Origin: Trichosporon coremiiforme
Taxonomy: Eukaryota; Basidiomycota; Tremellomycetes; Trichosporonales; Trichosporonaceae
NCBI GenBank assembly: GCA_039545355.1
Contig: BCJJ01000002.1
Span: 1,335,518-1,399,517 of the forward strand
DNA: 64,000 nucleotides
Reading direction: 5' to 3'
Position numbers and translations under genes: made by a program
The notes under the pieces: model-generated
The model's input: only the letters and a program-made list of their open reading frames with translations
The model's database searches: none
What the model was told of the DNA's origin: nothing
Shown here: in pieces, positions 12,915-24,441 of the stretch
Layout of the letters: every line of letters starts with the position of its first letter
Position numbering within the stretch: the stretch's first letter is position 1

Positions 12915-15900
12915 TGAATCGCGACGACTTAGGGTTTGGAAGCACCATCCCCACCGTATACCCCTCAGAAACAAATGAACATGCGACGTCTACCTGTACC
13001 TCGAGTTTTCTTGTACTCCAACCAGCCCCATCGGCTTCGGCTGTGAAACTGTTGTGTCGTCGTGCTGTTGAGATGGTAACGGCGAATGACATTCGTACAT
13101 TTGATGTTGCTCTCGTCATCGGCTTGCGCCGACTAAACTCTCGGTGGCCTTGTCTCGTGCTCTCTTGTTTGCCCGTCTCCTAACTCTGCTCCATCGTTCC
13201 CCCCGTCCCAGTGCTTGCCTGCCTGCCGTAACTCTTGACGCCTGCTGCTCTCCTCTTACTCCTTTCGTGGTGTCACGCGCCGCACTATCGGCATGACCGG
13301 TATTGTCCGGTAGGGATGTTTAACCAAAGTTGGCTGAGCTTTCGAATTCAGAGTGTGGAGTCTCGTTATCATCGGGTCCATCCACTGCCTCCTCAGGTCC
13401 AGCAGGTCCAGGCAGCCATAGCGACCGACGGGCGGTGCTGTCAGTGCAGGCGCTGATTGCCGCAGACTACATCATCAAGCTCGCATGTGTCCTGCCCTCG
13501 TCAAGCCGCTGAGCACCAAGGCACACGAGCAGCAATGCCCAAACCAACCTTCAGTCGCCGCCGTGATGCGCTCCATGTCAGCAAACTCATGACGACAGGG
13601 GTACCGGCCCGGCCGGGTTCAAGCACCGGAAGGAGATCAGGACGAGTTCAGGACAGTCAGGAAAGAAGATGCATCTTGAATGATTTTATTACTGCTTCAG
13701 GCATTACCTGCCTGGGCTCAGCGTAAGCAGCCTTTTGTTCGGACCGTCCGCAGCGACTAGCAGGCATGGAGATCAAGACAGATCGCCGAGATCGGAAGAG
13801 GCACTGGAGCCGCCGCAAACACGCACAAATGCTGCGCAGTGTGCCTGTCGCAGACCGCGCGACGGCACGAAGCCCCCCTCGGCCGCGAGCCCGAGCGAGC
13901 CTGTTACTAACTGGGCAGCCCTAGTGCGCTATCCGCGCGCTAGTCTGCTTTAGATTGAATTATCCTTAAAACTCGTAGAATTGAAACCGGCGTCCGAGCT
14001 GTCGCATGTGCCGGTGGGCGGTGCATCAGGCGCACCTGCATGTCGCGGATGGGCACGCTGATGCCGCTGGACCCGCATGGGTGCCGCCGATCAGGTCCCT
14101 TATGATGGGAGGGAGTGGTGTGGCCAGGCCGCCAGATCGTGTCAGATCCAATGGCGGACGACTGCACTTGACAAGATGATAGGCCACCAGCCACAATGGA
14201 CAAATTCGTACGCGCGCGCTGCGTAACAGACACGGAAGTTGTGTATCAAGTCTGACGCTATCATTGTCGGTTCGCGGCATGACAGTATGGTACGAACCTA
14301 CAGCACCACGCAGCACGGGTCGTAGCAGCGCGCTTATGCAGCATGCGCGACGAGTTGGGGCTAATCGTGGCGCCAAGAACCAGAGCAGCCACGGCTTCCG
14401 GTGCCGAAGCAATGTCAGGCGAGCCAAAAAGAGCACATAGTGCGCCTTTGCTCCACGCACTCTTCGTGGGGAGATCATTGTCAGGTGACAAAGGGGGTTG
14501 AGGGGGGAGCGCGAAGACGGTGGATCTTTGGGGAGCAGTATTCCCGATTCTGCGAGCTTGTGTTCTGACCAAGCTTTGCGCGAAGTGCTCAGTGTCGCGA
14601 AGCCGCGAAACCGTGAATGCGCTAGTTGCGGCATTGTCAGGCAGCGTTGGCCTTACGACCTTATGATCCGAAGTTTGCATAAGTGCCGCGAGCGCAGTCG
14701 CAATCACTGAGTCACACGCCGGGGCCGCTAGACACGTTGGCTCATCCGAGGATGCCATCTGTGTGGTCCGACACGAAGCACCTGGACAGTCTCAATGTCC
14801 CACAGCCCCCGGTGGATTTGTCACCGGGTCCGCAGTGCTCTGCAGCTGCTTCACGTGCCCACTCGCTTGGCCGCCGTACCGTCATATGTCGTAAGAAGTC
14901 GTAAGCAACTGAGGCGAGTGCTGCGCTAGCTGCAGAAGAGCGCAAGCGCTTAAGGCGGGGCCGGCTCGAAAGTTGCGCGTCCGTTGCGATCGTTGCATGC
15001 ATTGCGCGATCCACGGTGAATGAATTCTGGAATCTCCATGCCTCGCTTTCGTGCTCGTGGTGGCGCCGCCAAGGGGTTTGGTGCTGATGCGCCGAGCTGC
15101 CCGAACCGATGCAACCAAGCCTGTCAAGCTCAGCAGGACGTCAGATCCCGTTACTCGCTGCCTTGAGACCGTAGCGGATGGTGCAGCACCACTCAAAATC
15201 GTGTACGGCACCGTAGCCCGGTACCACGGTACCATGTAACGAGGCGACGCTATACGCAAACAGTCGTGTTCCACCGCGGTGGAACCTCCCGGTGAGGCTG
15301 GCGCATGCAGTAAGACAGCCTTGCATGTGAGACACTCGGTGCAGCGCAGCTCAATAACTAATGATCCTATTGTAAGCAGTTGAGACTGAGCAAGGCGTGC
15401 TGTAGCAGGCTGGGTAGGCTGGGGGGAGGGGTGAAGACGTCCATTTCGACGGGCCCGTGGATCTTCATTCTCCACTCAGAAATGCTCAAGACGCCGGCAC
15501 ATCACCACATTTTCTTTACACACGTGCTACAACTTTGTCGGCCCCCACCGAGCAGAGGGTGACTCCAAAAGATGCCAGGATTGCAGCAGCCGCGAAGCTC
15601 TACATACCTGAGTCCGTCTGGCGAGCCTGAGCTCCTCCTCCGGCCTGCTCTATCTGGTGGACAAGTTTTGCTTCGGACCGAGAGCTTAAAACGAGAGTGA
15701 CACCGATTCTGGATCTTCTATGTGAGCCGGCCTCACCTGGGGCTGAGCTCAGCAGATCAACAGGCGGTTGCGGTAGCGAGTCTCATGTCAGCAGGTCTTG
15801 CGTAATGCGGAGCGTAAATCGAGAAATAATCCGAATACTCGAGCTGGCCATATCGACGAACTGTGCGAGCGAACCTAATGTGCCTGGTTGGGACTGAGCG

Positions 15901-17111
15901 TGAGCAGTGGACGTTCGTTCCTGCCGTCTCGCAGTCTCATCAGTCTCATCAGTTTCATCTCGTACTTGCTGACTTGACGACTGGTTCGTATCTGTGGCCA
16001 CGGGGCTGGGAGGAGTGAATGATATGGTGACGACTTTTGACATGCGAGCAAGGTTTTTCGGAATGTTTTCTTCGGAATGTCTTCTCAAGCTCGATACTTG
16101 CGGATCAACAAAGCATTCATGCTCGCATGCAGTATTACAGCATTCCCCGATCTCGATCTGCCCGCTCCACTTGTCCTGCCTCCTGCTCACCCCTAGACAC
16201 CGCCCGCGCACCCCGTATCTCACTTCTGTACCTCCGTACCCTTCACAGCCCTTCTTGCCCTTCGTACATTCGCCGAACGCGCGCAAATGCGCAAGCCATG
16301 CAGCCGTAATCCTCGCAAGAGCCGTAGCAAGGTTCCTCGCTTGCAGGACTGTCGTGATCCGGAGCGCCGCGGATTGTCTGCTCGTACAGATCCTGACACG
16401 GGTACATTGCACGCCTCCGGTCGCTTGGGTCTCGGGAGAAAGCACCGATGTGGTATATTCAATGCTATTCAGACCACTTGGACTCGTACCGAGATCTAAC
16501 CTATAACCTCCGGTCTCTCTGCGGCAGCTGGCCGCGACCGCTGGCCCTCGGGCCTCCATGCTCATGTGCCTTGTTCTCGTGGTGGAGCTGTGCGCCAGGC
16601 GATGCCGACTGACTGGGTGACACAAACGCGACAACGTTTGTCGCGACTTTCTCACTCCACAAAACTTGGCCCTCGCTCTCACAAGTGACACTGTTCCTCT
16701 GTTCCTTCTGTTCCTCATCGTCGCCGACGGGCAGCACTCGCTGCCCATCTCCGCATGGGGTCACGTCACCCAACTCAAGATGTCCGGAGAGTACGTCCTC
16801 CCACTGAAAATCGAGGTACGGCAGATACACAACGGTGCCTGTCTGCCTTACGGCTCGGCGCCGTCTCGACCGAAGAGAAACCGGCGCGACTCGGATGCAA
16901 AGCGCATTCGAAGAATAAAGTACATCACCTGCGTGTATCTCTCTTCCGTTCCTACCGTGTTTTGCCTGATCGCTGCAGAGCCCGAAGACCAAACCGAACG
17001 GTTCCGGGTCTTATGCCTGACGCTGGCCAGGTGCTGACAATTAATAACGCGAGCGCATAGAGCACAAAGTCGATCGCGGCCGGGGCTAAACTTATCTACA
17101 TGGGCGTTGAA
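12915..17111. other. gene-poor interval
   Basis: Over 4 kb without a gene I can support. The longest open frame is 15,783-16,748 on the minus strand (321 codons); its composition is Cys/Arg/Ser/Thr-rich with no recognised motif. Short inverted repeats cluster at 15,204-15,285. The first few hundred bases hold the 3' UTR of the PAS/Zn2Cys6 gene and the last few hundred that of CMK1. Confidence 0.45.
15268..15285. repeat. 18-bp perfect palindrome
   Basis: GTTCCACCGCGGTGGAAC is its own reverse complement. Within 65 bp upstream there is a 5-bp hairpin (15,204-15,215) and two GGTACC hexamers (15,220-15,225 and 15,228-15,233). It could be a dimeric regulator site, but no gene start lies nearby. 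Confidence 0.6.
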
Positions 17112-18810
17112 TCAAGCCGACAGCGTGTCATTGTCGACGAGGACGTCCTCGACATTCTCCTGGGAATCTGTCAGCCACGCTCAAGCGGACGTAGTGCGAT
17201 TCCATGGTAACGTACCTTCTCGGCCTCAGCCTTGCGGAGAGCAACCTCCTCGCGAAGCTTCTCCTTGTCACCGGGGCCATGCGCCGCGTGCGCAGCGCCA
17301 CCGTCTTGCAGCCTGTGAGCAGCCATAACGCCACGGACTGCGCGACGGACTGAGGTTAGCCTCAATGCAAGCGGGCCAACTGAGCGAACTCACAAGTCTT
17401 CTTGGCGTCGAATGCCTTCTTGACACTGGGCAGCAGGTTGACCGCGTGACCAGAGGCGTCCGCAACAGCAGGAGCCTCCTGCGCGAGCCAGGGGTGAACC
17501 AGCAGCTGGTCAACCGTCGGGCGGTTGGTCGGGTCAACGGTCAAGCACGCGCGAACGAAGTCCTTAGCAGTCTCCGAAACGCCCTGCCAGTACTCCGCCG
17601 GCGCGAACTTGTAGTCGCCGTTGCAGATCGCCTGCATCTCCTCGTACTGCGATTCACGGTCGAAGGGCGTGTAACCACAGAGCAGGAAGTAAGTGATGAC
17701 TCCGATGGCCCAAACGTCAACAGGCTTGCCGTGTCCGGCCTTCTTGAAGATCTCGGGCGCCATGTAGCCTGGTGTCTGGAAACTGTCAGCGGCTTTGGTT
17801 GCCAGTACTCACTCCACAGGTGGTGGTCAGGATAGAGAAGTTGTCCTCCTCGAGCACCTTCGACAGCTGTTGGTCAGCACAGCGCTTTGCAAATTATCTC
17901 ACTCCGAAGTCAGCCAGCATGAGCGGGGAGTCCTCAGCCTTCGACTTGAAAAGGATGTTCTCGGGCTTAAGGTCTGCGCATGGGATCAGCTCACGCAAGG
18001 CAGAATCGAGGATAGTAGATGCGCAACTTACCGCGGTGGACGATGCCCTGGTCATGGAGGTACTTGACGGCCGAAACGATAGTGCGAACGATGTTCGCGG
18101 CATCCCTAACAATCAGCTACTGCAGATCTAGATCTATCGGACTCACTTCTCGTAGTAGCTTCCACGAGCGCAGATACGGTCGAAGAGCTCTCCACCGGTA
18201 CACAGGTCGAAGACGAGCTGCGGTCAACGAACCGTACCACATTGGCGCAGTCCAGCCTTGGACGCGAATCAGCGCACGGACACTCACGTAGAGGTTGTGA
18301 CTTGTCTCGAAGAAGTCGTGAAGCTGAACAATGTTGGGGTGACCGGCAGAGACCTTCTTCAGAATGGCAATCTCGTTGCGAACCATGTGTTCGCGGCCCT
18401 GGTGTGTCAGAACCTGAGTCGAAGAAGGATGTAGGGCTCACAGTAAGGAACTTCTTGTTCAAGACCTTGCACGCATAGTACTGGCCGGTCTGATGTCAGC
18501 GGCTGTGCGTCTAGATACAGAGGGGTAGCCACGATCGCCAGGTCGACACCCTAGAGCAGATACCCACCTTGATGTGAACACACTCCTTGACGACAGCGCT
18601 GTTGGTCAGCATCAGTCAAGTGTACGTCAGTTTCGTTGATCACATACTAAGTTCCACTGCGATGTCAGTTACCCCTCATCGTATCGGGAATGGCTTACCT
18701 GCCAAGAGTCTTGCCCGTCTTGTACTGTGACGTGTCAGCATGGAGTACCCACGACGGAATGCAACGGCATCACGCACTTGACAGGGAACGGTGACGGGAG
18801 CTTTGGACAT
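17112..18810 (-). CDS. CMK1: Ca2+/calmodulin-dependent protein kinase, CaMK1 type
   Basis: Cytoplasmic Ser/Thr kinase that relays calcium-calmodulin signals. Twelve coding segments, high to low: 18810-18778, 18724-18699, 18656-18648, 18598-18568, 18489-18442, 18398-18288, 18217-18147, 18105-18032, 17973-17903, 17866-17813, 17775-17394, 17349-17216, 17159-17112 (thirteen counting the 9-nt third one). All phases agree and give 363 aa, normal for the family. Visible: glycine-rich loop GSGTYAVV (19-26), ATP lysine K41 in YACKVL, HRDLKPEN with catalytic D135, DFG D156, and T173 before CGTPGYMAPE, matching the activating threonine phosphorylated by CaMK kinase. After the kinase lobe, KKAFDAKKTFRRAV with MAAHRL looks like the autoinhibitory and calmodulin-binding helix. 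The last exon uses acceptor ATTCCCAG. Divergent from APN2. Confidence 0.92.
18648..18656 (-). other. CMK1: 9-nt microexon of CMK1
   Basis: On the minus strand TGGAACTTA is flanked by CTGACATCGCAG before and GTATGTG after. It supplies the end of Ser20, all of Gly21 and Thr22, and the start of Tyr23, the core of the ATP-binding loop. Without it, the loop loses its second glycine, though the frame is kept. Confidence 0.8.
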
Positions 18811-19243
18811 GGCTGACGATAAGTCCGAGTAGAGGTTATCAAGAACAGGGTCGACAATTGGACCGAGAGGAAGGCAAGTGCCGCGTTGGCTGCGTCGGTA
18901 AGAAGTAGGAGGCTGAAGGGCAAGTGACTAGGGATTGGCGTTATGGTCCTCGATCGGATGGACTAGAATCGGAGACGGAAAGAGTTCCAAGACGCGCGCT
19001 TAAATAGCGAAGGAGAAGCAAGGGAGCTGGAAGAGGGATATGACTATCAAAGCAAGGAGAACAACCCAGGATGTCGTTGCTTGCGGTGCAGGTGACCTGA
19101 CGTGGTATAGCGCGCCGCCGTCCCCTTTACATGTCACCTGCGGACCGCGACCGTGGGAAAGCGTACACCTCACCCCACACGCGTCTGTTGTTATTGACCC
19201 CCGGTCTACTGTATCAAGCTCATTCACACAATCGACATGCACG
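18811..19243. promoter_or_regulatory. shared divergent promoter, CMK1 / APN2
   Basis: 433 bp separate the two start codons, so both promoters and 5' UTRs must lie here. No clear TATA box was recognised; an AT-rich TTAAATA occurs near 19,000. No other gene fits in the gap. Confidence 0.5.
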
Positions 19244-21433
19244 ATGCGGATACTCACTTGGAACGTTGTAAGTAACATGCGCGAGCACAAATGCATTGTT
19301 ACATCCTAACCGCCGTGTCTTAGAACGTCCTACGGACTGTCCTCGACTACCACCCGTAGGTCACCTCAACACACGAGAGGGTGTGTCGGTACTGACATCA
19401 GCTTCTCAAGCATGCCCAAGAAGAATGTCGAGGGCCTACTTGATACACTCGAGGCGGACATCTTTTGCTTCCAAGGTCAGTGCTCTTTCTTCACTACACT
19501 AACAAGCAGAACACAAAACGCGACGAGAGCTGTTGGACAAGGCTACGGCGTGCCCTGGGCGTTACGATGGGTTTTGGACCTTTCCCCGACACAAATCCGG
19601 CTATTCGGGCGTGTGTACCTACGTCAACTCCGACTATTGCGTTCCGCTGAAGGCAGAGGAAGGTATCACTGGGCTGCTACTGGACAGCAAGGGCGGGACG
19701 ATGAAGCCGCCGTGGGCACCTGAAGAGCAAATCGGAAGCTACCCAGACCTCGACGACGTTCCCCTCTTAGAGGAGGCAGAGGGTGTTCCGTTTGATCCAG
19801 CGCGTCTTGATGTCGAAGGCAGAGCGGTTGTTTGCGATTTCGGCCTCTTCGTGCTGTTCAACCTCTACGTGCCGAACAGGGGCAGCGAGGCGAGAGGTCC
19901 CTACAAGCTGAACTTCCTCACTGTTCTGAAGGCTCGAGTGGAGGCTCTCATGGCTGCGGGTCGGGATGTCATCTTGGCAGGTGACATGAACGTTATTCGA
20001 CAGCCCATCGACTATGGCGAGGGAACAGTAATTCCTAGCACTCTCTACGTCGACCATCCGGATCGGCTCCTCTTCGAGTCATGGTGCCATCCGAAGGGGC
20101 CGCTCATCGATGTTGTCCGCGAGACCTTCCCTGACCGCGAGGGCATGTACACCTGCTGGAACACGAAAATTGATGCGAGGTGGGTAGCTGTTGTGAGCGA
20201 TGTGCTGAGTGCTTAGACCCGCCAACTACGGAAGTCGAATCGACTACATTCTCTGTACGCCGGGCCTGCGCAAGTGGATCAAGGGAGGTGACATCCAGGC
20301 GAAGGTGTTCGGATCAGATCACTGCCCGGTATACATTGATCTGCACGACGAGATCGAGGAAGACGGCAAGGTGATCCGGCTTAAGGATGTCTTGAACCCT
20401 GCGAACAGACCCGAGTCGACCGCACCAAAGTTCCCGTGTGATGTTCCCCGAACAGCCCCTGAGCCACCCCGCTTCGCCACGAAGTTCTTCGATGAGTTCT
20501 CCGGGAAACAGCGGACGCTGAAGAGTCTTTGGGCCAATGCGAAGCCTAAAGCAACGACCTCTAAGGTGAAGGCGCAGCCACCGTCTGCGCCGTCGCCATC
20601 ACCTACCCCGACCCCGGACACTCCAGAATCCGCTCCACCAGCAGAAGATGCTCTACCTTCCAGCACGCTTGGTATAGCCCGAGCGGCATTCTCTTCCTTG
20701 GACTCGCCAGCGTCATCTGAAAAGGCGGTTATCCGTCCCCAGGCAGGGGGGATAGCTATGGCAGCAAACACCTCTCAAAAGCGTCCGGCCGCGATCGATC
20801 TGACCGGAGACGAAGAGCCTCGCAAACGACCGACAGTGGAGCGTTCAAGGTCCGCCACCGCCAAGAAGACGTCGAACGGTCAGATGAAGCTTGCTTCCTT
20901 CTTCTCACAGCCGACGCCCAAGACGAAAGCAGCCCCCCCGGCTCCAGTCACAGAGCGGGAGCCTTCCGAGCGGTCGCCGGCATCGACACTAGCCACGGTC
21001 GATGGTGACATTCCGGACACAGACAGGGATGCTCTGATCGCAATCGCAATGGCTGAAGAGGATGAGGAGCGCGAGAGGCAAAGAGCTGCCCAGAAACAGA
21101 AGAACGCCCCTGCGTGGTCGGAGATTTTTGCTAAGAAGGTACCTCCGAAGTGCAAGGTGCATGGAAGGCCATGCAAGGATTTCAGTGAGTTTCTGCCCGT
21201 CACGAAAGCTAACGGCCCTCAGTCGTCAAGCAAGGAGCTAACAAGGGGAAGCGATTCTGGTTGTGCTCCCTACCTGTCGGGCCCGGGTATGACATGGGCC
21301 GCTCAAAGCGACCGCGAGAGCAGGTCAATCCTGAGTACCGATGCGACTAGTGAGTGCTGTGGGAGAAAGTCGCTGACCAAACAGTTTCCTGTGGGACTCG
21401 CTGAACACCAACAAGGAACAGCCGAAGCAGTGA
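19244..21433 (+). CDS. APN2: class II AP endonuclease (Apn2)
   Basis: Exonuclease III-type nuclease that cuts abasic sites and cleans 3' blocked ends in base excision repair, in the nucleus. Exons: 19244-19267, 19324-19355, 19402-19475, 19510-20179, 20217-21184, 21223-21349, 21385-21433; 647 aa. The catalytic fold spans residues 1 to about 310, with LTWNV, FCFQEHK, LAGDMNV (near 198) and GSDHCPV (near 300). A disordered Pro/Ser/Thr segment follows. At 489-496 QMKLASFF fits the PCNA-interacting (PIP) box Q-x-x-L-x-x-F-F. A GRF-type zinc finger at about 578-637 (CKVHGRPC, GKRFWLC, RCDYFLW) closes the protein, as in eukaryotic APE2/Apn2. The last two introns interrupt the zinc finger. Confidence 0.93.
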
Positions 21434-22026
21434 CGAGTGTGTAGATGGCAGACGTTGGAAGCATCGAACAAATAGTCTTGTTGTATGTATTTGTTTGCAC
21501 AGCCGACTGCCGCTTGGAGCAGACACGGGGACGTGGGGTCGCGTTTCGATCGCGTCTGTGGACGGTAAACAAAATGACGTCGATGGAATCCAGGAGTGTG
21601 GTGCCCCAGAATTAGTCATTATGGGCATGGCGAAACGCACGTTGATTGGCCATCGCCAGACTCGCCCAAGGCTGAATGCCTGCACGACGCCAGTCCTCAC
21701 AGCGGCGAAGCGTGCGCAACGAGGTGCACTCGCCCAACCTTCTCTACCCCACCTCCCTCTGAGCGATCTTCCTCCTTCGCTCGATATCCTCATCCTTTCT
21801 GTCTATTGCTACGCGGAGTCTGTTTCCATCACCAGATTCGACACACCGACTGCCGCAACGTCAAGGACCGGTTCTCGTGACCAACGTGACAGCTCCGACA
21901 GCCGTGATTGCACTGCCCTTGTGCCATTGGTCTCTGAGCCATTCAATCCTGGCTCCGACAACAACTCCATCCCGACATACCTGATCGATCCTCTTTTGCA
22001 GAGATTAGCAAATCCTCGCATCCGTC
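21434..22026 (+). promoter_or_regulatory. APN2 3' region and LSB5 promoter
   Basis: 593 bp between stop and next start. Open frames here (e.g. reading through 22,136) are out of frame with LSB5 and have no domain. Pyrimidine-rich patches near 21,740-21,800 may be part of the LSB5 leader. Confidence 0.35.
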
Positions 22027-24329
22027 ATGTCGCGTGCGGGAAACTACTTCAAGACGGCCCAGGCCATCGTCAATCAGCTCGCTGGCGAAAAGCCCCACTC
22101 ATCCATCACCGATTGGGTCGAGGTCCTCAGTTCTGACAGATACAACACGACGTCTCTCGACGGCATCCCCGAGCTCGTCGAGAGTGTGAACATCCAAGGC
22201 CCGCAAGGCACCACGGAGGCGAGTCGTGCTATCCGCAAGAAGCTCAAATATGGTAACTCGCATCGACAGATCCGTGCGCTCGTCATCCTGCATGCCCTCA
22301 CCGAGAACTGCGGACACGGTTTCAAGTTGAACTGGGCCAACGAGCAGCTCATGGAGAGGCTCAAGATCATGGCCACTGATGTGAGTATAGCCACTGAGCG
22401 ATGCGCCTTCCCCGTAGTAGTGACTTGCACTGCTGCGAGATCTGCCCATCTCTACTGGCCTGAGCACAGACAGGCGCTGTGTGCATGTCCCTGACCCCCA
22501 GAATCTACTCGACCCTAAGGTTAAGAAGCAGCTCATCCTCGTCTTCCACGCGTGGTCGATTCAGTATGCGGTGAGTGTCATCAACCATAGTTCCCCGACG
22601 ATCGCGACTAAGGCTGACATGCCAGGATGAGCCGCGCATGCGCGAGGTTGCTGGTCTGTATGGGCAGTATTCAGGAAGGCGCCCTGCTGGGCACGCTAAG
22701 AAGGACTCTTACTCTGCTCCGAAGGCATCAACGTCGACCCCGTTCGATGACTCCAATGACATCTACTCGCACGACTGGAACCCAACCACCAAGGGCGCCG
22801 ATACCTACACCGATCTCTCCTCGGCGCGAGCTGAGGCTGAGAGCCGTAAGGCGGAGCGCGAGCAGCGGATGCTTATGGAGAGGAAGGAGGCCGAGATTGA
22901 GCGCCGTGAGCGTGAGCTTCAGCGCAAGCAAGAAATGGCCGACATCGAGGCTCGTCGGCGACGTGAGGCCGAAGCTGAGGCGGAGAAGCGCCGCAAGGCA
23001 AAGGAGGACCGCAAGAAGGGCAAGCTTCCCAAGACTGCGCGACCGCGATTTAACTTTGAGAAGGAGAAGCCGGCAATCATGCAGTCGGTCGCGACTGCCA
23101 TCCAGTCGGCGAGCAGCCTCGTAAACGCGTGTCGCCTCGTGAACCGCGAAACCGAGAACGTCACCCAGAACCCGAACGTCCAGGACAAGCTGGACAAGGC
23201 CAAGACTGCCCGGCGCACCGTCGTCCGCTATATCCAGCAAGTCACCGACGAGGAGTACGTCGGTACGCTCCTCGACGCGAACGAGAAGATTGTGGAGGCT
23301 ATCCAGCTCTATGACAAGGTACGCAAAGAACAGAAAGGACGATTGTCCACGCGGCAAGATGAGAAAAGGTCGAGCAAGGCAGGAAGGCGAATGTCTAAGC
23401 AATCCCCTCCCCCAGAAATTGATGACCCCTTCCCCGTGGGCTCCCGGTCCAGTTCCCCAAACTCCATGAAAGCAGTCCACCGGAGACAGCGCTCCAGTAT
23501 CGCTTCTCGATTGTCCCTCGTACTAGTGCCGCGATTAAGAACCTGCGCTAACATCACAGTTGTCCAAGCCGGCAGCCCTTGACTCTGACAGCGAGCACGA
23601 GGTTCAGGCCAAGTTTGACGAGTACGACCCCAACGAGGCGGAGCCTGAGCAGGTCGAGCGCATCCGTCGCCGCCTGGAGGCTCAGAAGCTGGAAGCTAAT
23701 AGGACTGGTGAACTCCAGAACCTCCAGGAGCAGCAGAAGCTCGAGTCGCAGAAGATGCAGGCTCGCGCTCTCCGCCGCAGCAACACGGGCAACACCGGGT
23801 CGGCTTCGACGCCCTCTGGGTACGGCCCCACGCCCGCAACAGCGAACACATTCCAGGACCTGCAGGACCTCGACTTCGGAGCTGTGAACCCTCACCTCCC
23901 GCCTCCCATGCGACCCGATTCGGATGAAGACGCATACTCTGGAGGGTGAGTGATTGCGCTGCAGCTAGTCGAATGTCATTGCAAAGCTGACTGCAAGCAG
24001 ATCGCTGTCCGACTTTAGTGACTACGACAGCAGTGATGAGGAGTACCGTCGCGGGCACAGCCGCCAGAGCTCGCACGCCCAAAATTCGCGAGGTGGTCAC
24101 TCGCGCCACAACAGCGACTTCGACCCGTACGGTTCCAGCAGCAGGCACCCGGACCCGGCGGGATACGCTGCGCTCGAGGAGGAGGGCGGCAAGCAGGGTC
24201 TGCTGTCTGCTGACGACCCGTTCGGTGACGACAACGCGGCGCGCACCCCGCAGCACGAGAGACAGCGGATGGAGTGTGAGTGCAGCTTAAGATGTACGCC
24301 GTAGCTGACGAACAGGGGCCGAGATCTAG
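22027..24329 (+). CDS. LSB5: Lsb5-like VHS-GAT adaptor protein
   Basis: Adaptor linking endocytic or endosomal cargo and ubiquitin to the actin machinery; in yeast Lsb5 binds Las17 and Sla1. Exons: 22027-22380, 22502-22570, 22626-23318, 23560-23945, 24001-24275, 24316-24329; 596 aa. A VHS/ENTH-type domain occupies residues 1-150 (SSDRYNTTSLDGIPELVESV, KKLKYGNSHRQIRAL, WSIQYADEPRM). A long charged helix (about 210-283, Glu/Arg/Lys repeats) follows, then a GAT domain at about 288-372 (NVQDKLDKAKTARRTVVRYI). The tail holds ADDPFGDD, a DPF motif of the kind that binds AP-2, and ends RMEWAEI, made only by splicing in a 14-nt last exon. The 241-nt intron 3 is several times longer than its neighbours; reading through it would swap the C-terminus. 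Convergent with COQ6, 112 bp between stops. Confidence 0.88.
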
Positions 24330-24441
24330 ACATGCGCACGGTTCCCGGTAGCTTTTCATGACAGACCCGATATTCCTAATAGTTACAGCTAGCCTAATGA
24401 GCGATGGATGCATGCAGATTACATTTGTGTTTTGTTAGAGG

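Noticed and set aside
13600..13630. tRNA B-box-like GGGTTCAAGCACC
   Set aside because: The T stem pairs at only four positions, and no A box or cloverleaf could be built around it.
22728..23480. 250-codon minus-strand open frame
   Set aside because: Antisense to the charged helix of LSB5; Leu-rich because Glu/Lys codons read backwards give Leu/Phe.
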